Source of the DNA: an uncultured Thiohalocapsa sp.
Lineage (GTDB): Bacteria > Pseudomonadota > Gammaproteobacteria > Chromatiales > Chromatiaceae
DNA: 64,000 bases
Reading direction: 5' to 3'
NCBI RefSeq assembly: GCF_913063425.1
Contig: NZ_CAJXYK010000001.1
Coordinates: 172,227 to 236,226 of the forward strand
Shown: in pieces, positions 32,409 through 43,368 of the stretch
Layout of the letters: each line of letters starts with the position of its first letter
Position numbering within the stretch: position 1 is the stretch's first letter
Notes under the pieces: generated by a model
Told to the model about the DNA's origin: nothing
What the model saw: only the letters and a program-made list of their open reading frames with translations
Database searches by the model: none
Program-made: the position numbers and the translations under genes

Positions 32409-32708
32409 TCAGTCGCCGTCGAGCTCATCGAAGCGCGCCCGGATCTCGGCGCCGACGCCTGGCCGCCGCAACAGTCCATAGGCCACACCGACCTGGGCGT
32501 AGTCCACCACGGTGGGCTCCGCCATGTGCGGCAGGTAATCGGCATCCGTGAAGCGCCTGAGTACCGGGTAGGCGGCGCGGTACTCGGCATCCCCTCTGGG
32601 CTTGCGCCCGTCGGGCTCGCTCGGCGGGACATAGGCGGCATTGATGCTGCGCATCTGTGGGGAGACGGCGGGCACGTGCCAGTGGGGGCCGAGCACCGGG
32701 ATGCCCGC
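32409..32708 (-). pseudogene. Detached in-frame C-terminal part of the family 9 glycoside hydrolase
   Basis: Directly after the TGA that ends the upstream gene (32709-32711), the same frame continues AGIPVLGPHWHVPAVSPQMR and runs about 99 codons to a TGA at 32409. It contains FTDADYLPHMAEPTVVDYAQ, which matches the place of the family 9 catalytic acid (consensus NE near a DY/WN segment close to the C terminus). So the catalytic glutamate lies in this detached part. A start codon at 32696 exists but translation from it would give a fragment without the rest of the enzyme. Confidence 0.65.
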
Positions 32709-34721
32709 TCAGGGCCCGGCTGCGGCATCGTACTGCGAGAGCTTGGACAGCGGATAGCGCGGCGAGCGTGCGCCGCACCCGGTGACATAGCAAAGCGCCT
32801 GCGGGTTGACGCCGAGCTGCGGTGTCGGCGACTGCCAGGCCCACTCCAGCAGGCTCGCGTCGCCCGAGAGGGCATAGGCCTGCAGCAACGGCAGTGTGGC
32901 GCGGGTGGACAGGGCGAAGCTGCCCCAGCCGGTGAAGGCGATGAAATGGTGCACCGGGGCGCGGTAGGGGTGCTGTGCCGCCATGCGCGCCCGCCAGCGG
33001 CCGGCCTCCAGCACCGCGCTGCGGGCCTGCTGCGCCAGATCCGTGTCCTTTGTGCCGTCCACCATCAGGTAGGCCCAGAAGGCCGCCATGGTCTGCCGTT
33101 CGTAGGAGACGGGGTTGGTGGGGTCGATCTCGACGCCGTCCGCCAACCGGGCGTAGGCGCGCCGGTAGCGATCCTCGCCGGTGGTGCGCAGCAGCTCGGC
33201 GGCGGCCCAGAGGCGGTTGTCTGTGGCCGACGCGTCCTGGTACTCGCCCGCGTGCATGCCCTCGGGGTTGCGGTAACGCTCGCCCTCGGGCGGCCACTGC
33301 GGGTGGGTCTCGATGAAGTCCCGGGCGGCCTCGGCCGCGGCGAGCACTGCGCGCGACCGGGCCGCGTCGTGCGGTGCCATGAGCCGGGCGTAGATGGCCG
33401 CGGCGGCGGCGAATGATGCCGTCGCATGGGTGGTGCGCACGCCGATGAGCCGCGGCGCGGTGAGCCGGTGCGGCAGGGACGTGTCCCAGCGCCGGCTTGC
33501 GAGGCGGAAGTGCACGCCGCCGTCGGTGTCCTGCATGCCGAGCAGCCAGCGCATGCCCCAGTCCAGCTCGTCGAGCACGTCCGGCACGCCGTTGCCGCTC
33601 TCGGGCAGGCCGAGGTCGCCGTCCGCGAAGCGCGCCGGGGCGAGGTCCAGCGCCGCGCCCACGTAGTACCACACGGGCGCGGCGTTGGGGACGTACTGCC
33701 CATAGTCGCCGGCGTCGAACCAGCCGCCGGTGACCCGCCGCGGGCCGCAGCCGCGGCTGCCGCAGCCGAGCCTGGAGGTCTGCACAGACGGGTGCAGCAC
33801 GCCGTCCAGTGCCGCCGGCACGCCGCCCTCGGGCCGGGCATGGCCCGGGTCCGCATGCTGCGCGGTGATGGGCATGCCGTTGCGATTGTGGAAGAAGACC
33901 CGGAGCACCTTGCGGTACAGCGGTGCATAGACCTCCGGCGCGATGCGGAAGGGGTCCGAGACGCCAAGCCCCGGCATCCGGATGCGATAGCGCCCGGGTG
34001 CGCGCAGGTCCGAGAAGTCGAGCAGCAGCAGGCCGTTGCCGCTCCAGGGGTCGTGCTCGGCGATGGATTCGGCCCGGCCTGTGAGCACGGGGCGCCCGCT
34101 GTCCGCATCTACCACCTCGAAGCGGCTGGCGGCCACCGGCATGGGGCCCGCGCTGCCGAGCCAGTTGCCGGCGAAGGCGAGCTTGCGGGCGTGAGGCGCA
34201 TAGCCCACCTGATTCGCCTGAATGCTGCCGGTGACCCGGTCCGCTCGCCAGCGCAGCGGGATGTCGGGCATGTCCCCGGGCAGCAGCAGCCGGTGGCCGG
34301 CCGCTGTGCCCAGCGGCGTGTCGAACAGCAGGTGCACCCGGGTGCCGACGATGGCCCGGGCCTCGGCATCGAAGCCGATGACCTGGCGGTCCCGGCCGAT
34401 GCGGCTCGGCGCATCGCGGCTGCCGTCGGGGCGGAGCAGGCGGATGGCCGCTGCGGCGAGCTCGGCCGGCGCGTCCGCGGACGCCGTGAGCAGCAGTGTC
34501 ACGGCCCGCTGGGAGGGGAGTGTCACGGCGCGGACGGGACCCTGCCCGGGCAGGCTCACCTGCATCACCGCGGCCTGCTCCACATCCAGGCCCAGCGGCG
34601 TCGTGACACCCAGCCGGGCGTCGGGGTCCGCGGCCGCCGGCGGCAGCGTCGCGCCCCATGTGGCGACCGCGACGAGCAGCGCGGGGCCGGGCCCGAGTCG
34701 GCGGCGGGGCGTGAGGCCCAT
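32709..34721 (-). CDS. Family 9 glycoside hydrolase (endoglucanase-like), ended early by TGA
   Basis: The 670-residue exported enzyme has a signal peptide (PGPALLVAVATWGATLPPAA), an N-terminal Ig-like CelD_N domain (ITGSIQANQVGY-type segment: GSIQANQVGYAPHARKLAFA) and most of the (alpha/alpha)6 barrel of family 9 cellulases. The general-base motif is DAGD in GGWFDAGDYGQYVPN; other family signatures are PESGNGVPDVLDELDWGMRW and FIAFTGWGSFA. It stops at KLSQYDAAAGP, about 100 residues before the usual end, and the missing part with the catalytic acid follows in the same frame after the TGA. The ATG lies 2 bp after the stop of the Wza-like gene, so both are one operon and the enzyme may trim an exported beta-glucan. 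Confidence 0.8.
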   Translation of the reverse strand: MGLTPRRRLGPGPALLVAVATWGATLPPAAADPDARLGVTTPLGLDVEQAAVMQVSLPGQGPVRAVTLPSQRAVTLLLTASADAPAELAAAAIRLLRPDGSRDAPSRIGRDRQVIGFDAEARAIVGTRVHLLFDTPLGTAAGHRLLLPGDMPDIPLRWRADRVTGSIQANQVGYAPHARKLAFAGNWLGSAGPMPVAASRFEVVDADSGRPVLTGRAESIAEHDPWSGNGLLLLDFSDLRAPGRYRIRMPGLGVSDPFRIAPEVYAPLYRKVLRVFFHNRNGMPITAQHADPGHARPEGGVPAALDGVLHPSVQTSRLGCGSRGCGPRRVTGGWFDAGDYGQYVPNAAPVWYYVGAALDLAPARFADGDLGLPESGNGVPDVLDELDWGMRWLLGMQDTDGGVHFRLASRRWDTSLPHRLTAPRLIGVRTTHATASFAAAAAIYARLMAPHDAARSRAVLAAAEAARDFIETHPQWPPEGERYRNPEGMHAGEYQDASATDNRLWAAAELLRTTGEDRYRRAYARLADGVEIDPTNPVSYERQTMAAFWAYLMVDGTKDTDLAQQARSAVLEAGRWRARMAAQHPYRAPVHHFIAFTGWGSFALSTRATLPLLQAYALSGDASLLEWAWQSPTPQLGVNPQALCYVTGCGARSPRYPLSKLSQYDAAAGP

Positions 34722-34723
34722 GC

Positions 34724-35794
34724 TCAGCCGTCGTCGCTGCTGCCGACGGAGTTGCTGAGGATGATGCCGGTCTGGATCGCGGTGATGGTGGGCACGATCT
34801 GGTTCAGCATCTGTGCCCACTGCGACAGATAGGTGGGCGGCACGTAGACGATGTCGTTCGGCTCCAGCTGCACGTCTTGCGCACGTCCATTCAGAACGTC
34901 CCTGAAATTGACGACGATGAGCTGCGGGTTGCTCAGCGCACCACGCACGATGTGCACCCGGCTCAGGTCCGCCTCGCGTGTGAAGCCCTCGGCGAGCGCC
35001 AGGGAGCGGGACATGGGCATGGCCTCGCGGAAGGCGAACTGGGCGGGCTTGTTCACCTCGCCGACGATGTAGACTTCCTTCGACAGCCCAGAGGGGATGC
35101 TGATGTAGTCGCCGTCCTGGAGCTCGATGTCGAAGCGCAGGTCCCCCTGGCGGAAGAGCCGCGTGAAGTCCACCGGCAGCACCTGACCCTGCCGGGCGAT
35201 GAAGGCGGTGGAGAGGTCCGCCACCTCCACGGAGCTGGAGCGGAACTGGCCCTTCTTGAAGCCGCCGGCGCGGGCCACGGCCTGGGTCAGGCTCACATCC
35301 GTCACCAGCGGGTAGACGCCGGGCTTAGTGACCTCGCCGTTGATGGTGTAGTTGAGGCTGTTCAGCTCCGTGACGATGACGGACACGCGCGGCGCGATGA
35401 CAAAGCGCGCGAGGCGCTCGGTGATGGCGTCCGCGAGCGCATCCACGCTGCGGCCGGCGGCCTGCACATCGCCGATGAGCGGAAAGGAGATCCTGCCGTC
35501 CGGGCGGATGGGCACGCCGGTGACGCTCAAGTCCGGCTCGTCGTACACGGAAACGCTCAGGATATCGCCCTTGCCGAGCGTGGGGGCGACGCGGGTCTCC
35601 GCCTCCAGCCGGCGCAGCTCTGCGAGCTGTTCCTCGGTGGTGAGGCGGCGCGTCATCTGTTGCGGCGGCGCCTTGAATGCCTCCGGGCGCAGCATGGGCG
35701 GCGGCTGGTCCACATCCGGCGGCAGTACACGCTGCTGGGATGGTGCGCATGCGCTGACGGCGCAGGCCAGCAGGAGCAGACTCAATGCCCGCAC
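34724..35794 (-). CDS. Wza-like polysaccharide export lipoprotein
   Basis: A 356-residue outer-membrane lipoprotein of the Wza/KpsD (OPX) family, which forms the exit channel for capsule or exopolysaccharide. The signal peptide ends in a lipobox (LLLLACAVSAC, lipidated Cys at residue 16 from the GTG start). The poly_export domain follows (LGKGDILSVSVYDEPDLSVT, VPIRPDGRISFPLIGDVQAA) and then SLBB units (NYTINGEVTKPGVYPL, EVYIVGEVNKPAQFAFREAM). The C terminus (MLNQIVPTITAIQTGIILSN) is hydrophobic/amphipathic like the membrane helix of Wza. The start is uncertain: GTG 35794 or TTG 35830. It is followed by the family 9 hydrolase gene. No Wzc or glycosyltransferase is in the window. Confidence 0.9.
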   Translation of the reverse strand: MRALSLLLLACAVSACAPSQQRVLPPDVDQPPPMLRPEAFKAPPQQMTRRLTTEEQLAELRRLEAETRVAPTLGKGDILSVSVYDEPDLSVTGVPIRPDGRISFPLIGDVQAAGRSVDALADAITERLARFVIAPRVSVIVTELNSLNYTINGEVTKPGVYPLVTDVSLTQAVARAGGFKKGQFRSSSVEVADLSTAFIARQGQVLPVDFTRLFRQGDLRFDIELQDGDYISIPSGLSKEVYIVGEVNKPAQFAFREAMPMSRSLALAEGFTREADLSRVHIVRGALSNPQLIVVNFRDVLNGRAQDVQLEPNDIVYVPPTYLSQWAQMLNQIVPTITAIQTGIILSNSVGSSDDG

Positions 35795-35982
35795 AATGCA
35801 ATCACTCTTGAACGGATTGACAATGGCCAATAACACCGTCTGTCGGGCTTTCGTGGCGTCTTGTTCCGCTACAATGCCAAGCACCGGCCCGGATCTGTGT
35901 CCTGGTCGCTGCGGCCTGTGACGAGCGGCTCCCAACAAGACCGCACATTTCGCAACAACACGCATTTGGCTGGAGGTATCGG

Positions 35983-36915
35983 ATGAAGATATGCATGCAA
36001 TCGCGGCGGCGCTCGCGGCTGCCGATGGCCGGCGCGGCGGCCCGTGCTGCGCTGGTGGCGCTGGCTCTGCTGCTGTGCGGGCCGGCCCCGGCGGCGACGG
36101 ACAGCAGCCTGGAGGCGGTGCAGGAGCGCGGGGTCCTGCGCCACCTCGGCATCCCCTACGCCAACTTCGTCACCGGTGCCGGAGACGGCATGGACGTGGA
36201 GCTGATCCAGGGCTTCGCCGAATGGCTCGGCGTGGATTATGAATACGTTCAGACCGATTGGTCCAGCGCCATCGGGGATTTGACCGGCAAGGAGGTCAGG
36301 GCGGAAGGGGGCGAGGTCGAGATCATCGGCGAGGTGCCCATCAGGGGCGACGTCATCGCCAACGGCATGACCGTGATTCCGTGGCGCGAGAAGGTGGTCG
36401 CCTTCGCCGAGCCCACCTTCCCGACGCAGGTATGGCTCATGTCCCGCGCGGACTCGCCGGTATCTCCAATCCGCCCCACCAACAGCCTGGTGGAGGACAT
36501 CGTGCAGACCAAGTCGGTGCTGGACGGCAAGACACTGCTCGGTAAGCTGGATACCTGCCTGGACCCATCCCTGTACGACATGGAGAAGACCGGCGCCGAG
36601 ATCTCGCTGTTCGACGGCACGCTGAACGAGCTCGCCCCGGCGCTGCTCGCCAACGAGTCCGAGTTCACGCTGCTGGACGTGCCGGACGCCCTGGTGGCGC
36701 TGCAGAAGTGGCCGGGGCAGATCAAGGTCATCGGTCCGGTGAGCGAGCCCCAGGACATGGCACCGGCCTTTCGGCGTGACGACACGGCCCTGCGCGATGC
36801 CTTCAACACCTACCTGGCCGAGCTCAAGGCGGATGGGCGCTTCGATGCGCTGGCGCTGAAGTACTACCCGTTCGTGGCGGACTACTTCCCCGAGTTCATC
36901 GCCGCCGGCAACTGA
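35983..36915 (+). CDS. Periplasmic solute-binding protein (family 3-like)
   Basis: The 310-residue exported protein has a signal peptide (ARAALVALALLLCGPAPAAT) followed by the bilobed fold of amino-acid type binding proteins: SLEAVQERGVLRHLGIPYAN, DGMDVELIQGFAEWLGVDYE, VIANGMTVIPWREKVVAFAE and a C-terminal DTALRDAFNTYLAELKADGR. GGAGG lies 8 bp before the ATG. There is no permease or ATPase gene beside it, so it may serve a sensor instead of a transporter; the hybrid kinase gene begins 301 bp downstream on the same strand, which makes that partnership possible. The ligand is unknown. Confidence 0.85.
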   Translation: MKICMQSRRRSRLPMAGAAARAALVALALLLCGPAPAATDSSLEAVQERGVLRHLGIPYANFVTGAGDGMDVELIQGFAEWLGVDYEYVQTDWSSAIGDLTGKEVRAEGGEVEIIGEVPIRGDVIANGMTVIPWREKVVAFAEPTFPTQVWLMSRADSPVSPIRPTNSLVEDIVQTKSVLDGKTLLGKLDTCLDPSLYDMEKTGAEISLFDGTLNELAPALLANESEFTLLDVPDALVALQKWPGQIKVIGPVSEPQDMAPAFRRDDTALRDAFNTYLAELKADGRFDALALKYYPFVADYFPEFIAAGN

Positions 36916-37216
36916 CGCCGGCCGGGCGGCGACTGCGTAAGCCGGCTGAGCTGCACGGACCCTGCGGACTATGACGCTGTTCATCGTTCGCGGGGCGCTG
37001 CGCATCGGACAATGTGCGCAGGTTCCGGGCGCATGCCGCCGGGCCCCGACGCCGGCGTCGCATCCCGCATCCGACCCGGGCGGAGCGCCGGCTGCACATC
37101 GCCAGGGTCCCCGCGCCTGTCGCCCGCACCCATAGCCCGCATCCGTCGTGCGCACCCGGCGCCCGCACTCCTCGCCAAGCCCAACACCGCGCCACCCGAA
37201 ACAGCACAGCGAGCCG
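36916..37216. other. Spacer between the binding-protein and sensor-kinase genes
   Basis: About 300 bp, very GC-rich. A perfect 14 bp palindrome CGACGCCGGCGTCG lies at 37047-37060. No gene is seen. Confidence 0.4.
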
Positions 37217-40831
<3,615 letters not shown>

Positions 40832-41194
40832 GGCCTGCGCTTGCCCCGGTCGGACACCGCTCCGGCCGCGACCGCCCGCACCAGACCGCGCCTCCGTGCT
40901 GCACCTGATCGCGGCGTTCCCCTCTCCGCCCGAGCCCTCGCGCACCGCCCCGGAAAACCTGACGCCACACCTGACGCCGGCGGGCACTTGCTGTCGGCGC
41001 ACTGAAGTGCGCCTGCCCCGGGGAAACACTGTGTGTGTAAATCGGGTCTGCCCCGATCTACAGTAAAGAGGCTCCGTGTTGGACTAGCCCGTGTCATGGG
41101 CACCGCGTCGCTCACGCAAGGCGTGCTCGGCGCAGCCGCCGGCGACCGCGGCAGTGAGGCCCTGTTTCACCGACCCGACGGAGTGTTCAAAGCC
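40832..41194. other. Upstream region of the exported-paralogue/RiPP locus
   Basis: About 360 bp without a gene. It contains the hairpin at 41036-41062, listed separately, and becomes less GC-rich near 41020-41080, as expected of a promoter region. Confidence 0.45.
41036..41062. promoter_or_regulatory. Hairpin upstream of exported paralogue A
   Basis: TGTAAATCGGG-TCTGC-CCCGATCTACA: 11 bp arms with one mismatch. It lies 133 bp before the ATG of the gene at 41195. A very similar hairpin (42091-42117) lies 152 bp before the paralogous gene at 42269. There is no T-tract, so an operator, RNA element or REP-type repeat are all possible. Confidence 0.5.
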
Positions 41195-41989
41195 ATGTGG
41201 TCAGCAACGACGCGGCAGCACGTCCCGGCAATGCTTGCCTTCAGTGTCGCCTGTCTCGCCGCACCTGGCGTGGGGGCGCAGACCGGGGTCCTGGTCAACG
41301 CCGACCTGATGCCGCCGCCACCGGTCATTGGGAGCCAGGCATTCGATCCCACACCGGTACCGGACGGGCCCGCGGGGCGCTTCTATTTCCTGGCCCAGGT
41401 CTGCAATAACGACAACCAGGGCTCCGGTGCCCAGGGGGCCGGCCTGGAATCGCGCACCGAGTCTCTGACCGGCGGCAACGTGCTGCTGAACAGGATCCCG
41501 GGCGCGGTGGACGGTGACCCGGCGGGCGCGGGCTCCATCCTCGACTTCCCCGCCGACGGGGGCTACGCGGACCTCTCCCTTGGCGCAGGCGAATGCGTGC
41601 TGGTTCCGTATCTGATCGGACTCAGCTCCACCGCACCCTTCTCCTTCTATGTCGATTTCTGGCGGGACCCCCTGGGCCAGGCCCTGGTGCCGGTCACTGA
41701 CGCGCCGAACGAGGGTGTCGTGAGCGTCTGCAACGGCACCGCGGGCATCGACATCTACCGCGGCAACCCCGACCGCCCGGACATCTATTACCTCGCCACG
41801 CGCCCGATCGAAAACGCCACGGTGCGTATCGAGCAGGGCGGATTGGATCCGGCACCCATTGGTTTTTGGTTTGGTAATTCGCTGCCGATCGGGTGCGGCA
41901 CCGTGAACGAGCGCTTGGCGCTGCCGGTCTACGACAACGCTGCGCTGCCCGACGCCGTCACGGTGTCCTATGACTGTGACTGCCCTTAA
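41195..41989 (+). CDS. Exported protein, paralogue A of a tandem pair
   Basis: The 264-residue protein has a signal peptide (MLAFSVACLAAPGVGAQTG, cleavage after GAQ or VGA). The mature part is beta-rich and shares a long core with the next gene: LNRxPG, GDPAGxGSIxDFPADG, GECVxVxxxIGL, FYVDFWRDPLGQALVPVT and a shared end VSYDCDCP. Cysteines at matching places (AQVCNN, GECV, SVCNG, IGCG, YDCDC) suggest disulphide bonds. I do not recognise the family. ATG 41195 is preferred because it starts the signal peptide and GGAG lies about 14 bp upstream. Its position just before the peptide-modification genes suggests, but does not prove, a link with them. Confidence 0.75.
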   Translation: MWSATTRQHVPAMLAFSVACLAAPGVGAQTGVLVNADLMPPPPVIGSQAFDPTPVPDGPAGRFYFLAQVCNNDNQGSGAQGAGLESRTESLTGGNVLLNRIPGAVDGDPAGAGSILDFPADGGYADLSLGAGECVLVPYLIGLSSTAPFSFYVDFWRDPLGQALVPVTDAPNEGVVSVCNGTAGIDIYRGNPDRPDIYYLATRPIENATVRIEQGGLDPAPIGFWFGNSLPIGCGTVNERLALPVYDNAALPDAVTVSYDCDCP

Positions 41990-42090
41990 GGCCGCTTCCG
42001 GCAGTCCCCCAGCCTTTGTAACCGCACCGTCCAGGTCTGTGCGTCCCGCGCGACACCGTCGCTTTCGATATTACCAGGAAATACCGTCTG

Positions 42091-42117
42091 TGTTGATCGG
42101 GTCGGCCCCGATCAACA
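42091..42117. promoter_or_regulatory. Hairpin upstream of exported paralogue B
   Basis: TGTTGATCGGG-TCGGC-CCCGATCAACA: perfect 11 bp arms. It is a close copy of the hairpin at 41036-41062 and takes the same place relative to the paralogous gene, so the element was duplicated with the gene or controls both. Confidence 0.55.
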
Positions 42118-42268
42118 GCACCGCCTTGGCATGTTGCACTGCGTATTAAGATAGCCAGCCTGGGCGGCTGCGCAGGCCAAGCGGCAGCCATGACCTGCGC
42201 GAGGGTGCGCGACGGCTCGGCTTGATTCGGCATTTCAATTTTGTCGTTCATACGGAGATCATCACGCC

Positions 42269-43039
42269 ATGTGTCCAGTCTCAGTGGATTCGCGAATCAG
42301 CCGGGCCGTGCTTCTGGCCGTGGCTGGTGTCAGCGCACCAGCAGCATTCGGGCAAACCGGCGAGCTCGTCAACAACCAGCTCATGCCGCCGCTGCCCACG
42401 GTGGAAGACCAGTTCTACGATCCGAGGCCCAATGCGAGTGCGGGCTTTCCCGCAGGGCGTTTCTTTTTTACAGCAGTGGTGTGCAACGGGCCTAATAACG
42501 TTGCCGTCCCACAGGGTGTCGGTCTGGAATCCCGTACCGCAGACATCACCGGCGGTAACATCGTGCTCAACCGTCGTCCCGGCGGCGCGCCTGGAGATCC
42601 GGCTGGGGTGGGCTCCATTGTCGATTTTCCGGCTGATGGTCAGTACCTCGACCTGGCGCTGGCAGTTGGTGAGTGTGTCGATGTCGACTTCGTGATTGGT
42701 CTGGCCACGGTCAACAACTTCTACTTCTTCGTCGACTTCTGGCGCGACCCGGTTGGGCAGGCCACGGTGCCTGTCACCTTCCTGCCGGAACAGGGGGAAG
42801 TGGACGTCTGCGGTGGCGCTGCTGACATCGACGCTCACAACGCACCCTTCCCCGCGACTGCCAATAACTACGACATCGAGGTGGAGCCGTCGGTGAGAAT
42901 CACGGCCGTTGAGCCCGTACCCGCCTCATACAATCCCCTGCCGTCGTTCCTCGCATGCGGCGATACCTTGCGTGTCGTGTACGAGACCGACCCGCTGCCC
43001 GACGAGCTGACCGTCCACTACGACTGCACCTGCCCGTAA
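42269..43039 (+). CDS. Exported protein, paralogue B of a tandem pair
   Basis: The 256-residue protein is a tandem paralogue of the preceding gene. Its signal peptide (AVLLAVAGVSAPAAFGQTG) ends at the same GQTG/AQTG point, and the mature N termini align (QTGELVNNQLMPPLP against QTGVLVNADLMPPPP). Shared stretches include GVGLESRTADITGGNIVLNR, GSIVDFPADGQYLDLALAVG, FFVDFWRDPVGQATVPVT and the end VHYDCTCP. It has less extreme GC at third positions than most genes here. It ends 117 bp before the precursor-peptide gene, with no obvious terminator between, so it could be on the same transcript. Function unknown. Confidence 0.75.
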   Translation: MCPVSVDSRISRAVLLAVAGVSAPAAFGQTGELVNNQLMPPLPTVEDQFYDPRPNASAGFPAGRFFFTAVVCNGPNNVAVPQGVGLESRTADITGGNIVLNRRPGGAPGDPAGVGSIVDFPADGQYLDLALAVGECVDVDFVIGLATVNNFYFFVDFWRDPVGQATVPVTFLPEQGEVDVCGGAADIDAHNAPFPATANNYDIEVEPSVRITAVEPVPASYNPLPSFLACGDTLRVVYETDPLPDELTVHYDCTCP

Positions 43040-43156
43040 TCCGGGCGGCGGGACCAGGCGTATTGCGACCCTGTTGCGCCTGCGGCCGGGCTCGCCCTGA
43101 GCGTCCGGCACAGGCACCGGAATTCCTGTGAATCTCTGTTTGAGAGGATGTCACCC

Positions 43157-43363
43157 ATGACCAAGAGCCATGCCACCGACGCAACGCCGTCAGCCGACGG
43201 CGCCGTGACGCTGCCCGGAGCCAAATTGGCCTTCGAGGAGCCTCGCCTTACCTTCGCCGAGCCGCAACTGGTGCCGCGCGGCGACCTCCGCGACGTCACT
43301 GCCGGCGCCTTCGGGAGCTTCAGCAACGTCGACCAGTTCCCGCCGCCCCCGGGTCCGCTGTAA
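43157..43363 (+). CDS. RiPP precursor peptide with a lasso-type leader motif
   Basis: This 68-residue gene product has no signal peptide and no cysteine. Residues 33-48 match the leader signature of lasso peptides (Y/F-x2-P-x-L-x3-G-x5-T): F33, P36, L38, G42, T48. The first half of the motif is duplicated seven residues earlier (F26, P29, L31: FEEPRLT then FAEPQLV). In lasso leaders the Thr is at position -2, which would place cleavage before G50 and give the core GAFGSFSNVDQFPPPPGPL (19 residues). The ATG at 43157 has GAGAGG 9 bp upstream; an in-frame ATG at 43148 is too close to that site. The radical SAM gene begins 5 bp after the stop. The core assignment is inference. Confidence 0.8.
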   Translation: MTKSHATDATPSADGAVTLPGAKLAFEEPRLTFAEPQLVPRGDLRDVTAGAFGSFSNVDQFPPPPGPL

Positions 43364-43368
43364 AGCCC

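Noticed and set aside
42091..42117. The TTGAT/ATCAA hairpin as an FNR or Anr box.
   Set aside because: The half-sites are 13 bp apart, not 4 bp, and the arms extend to 11 bp.
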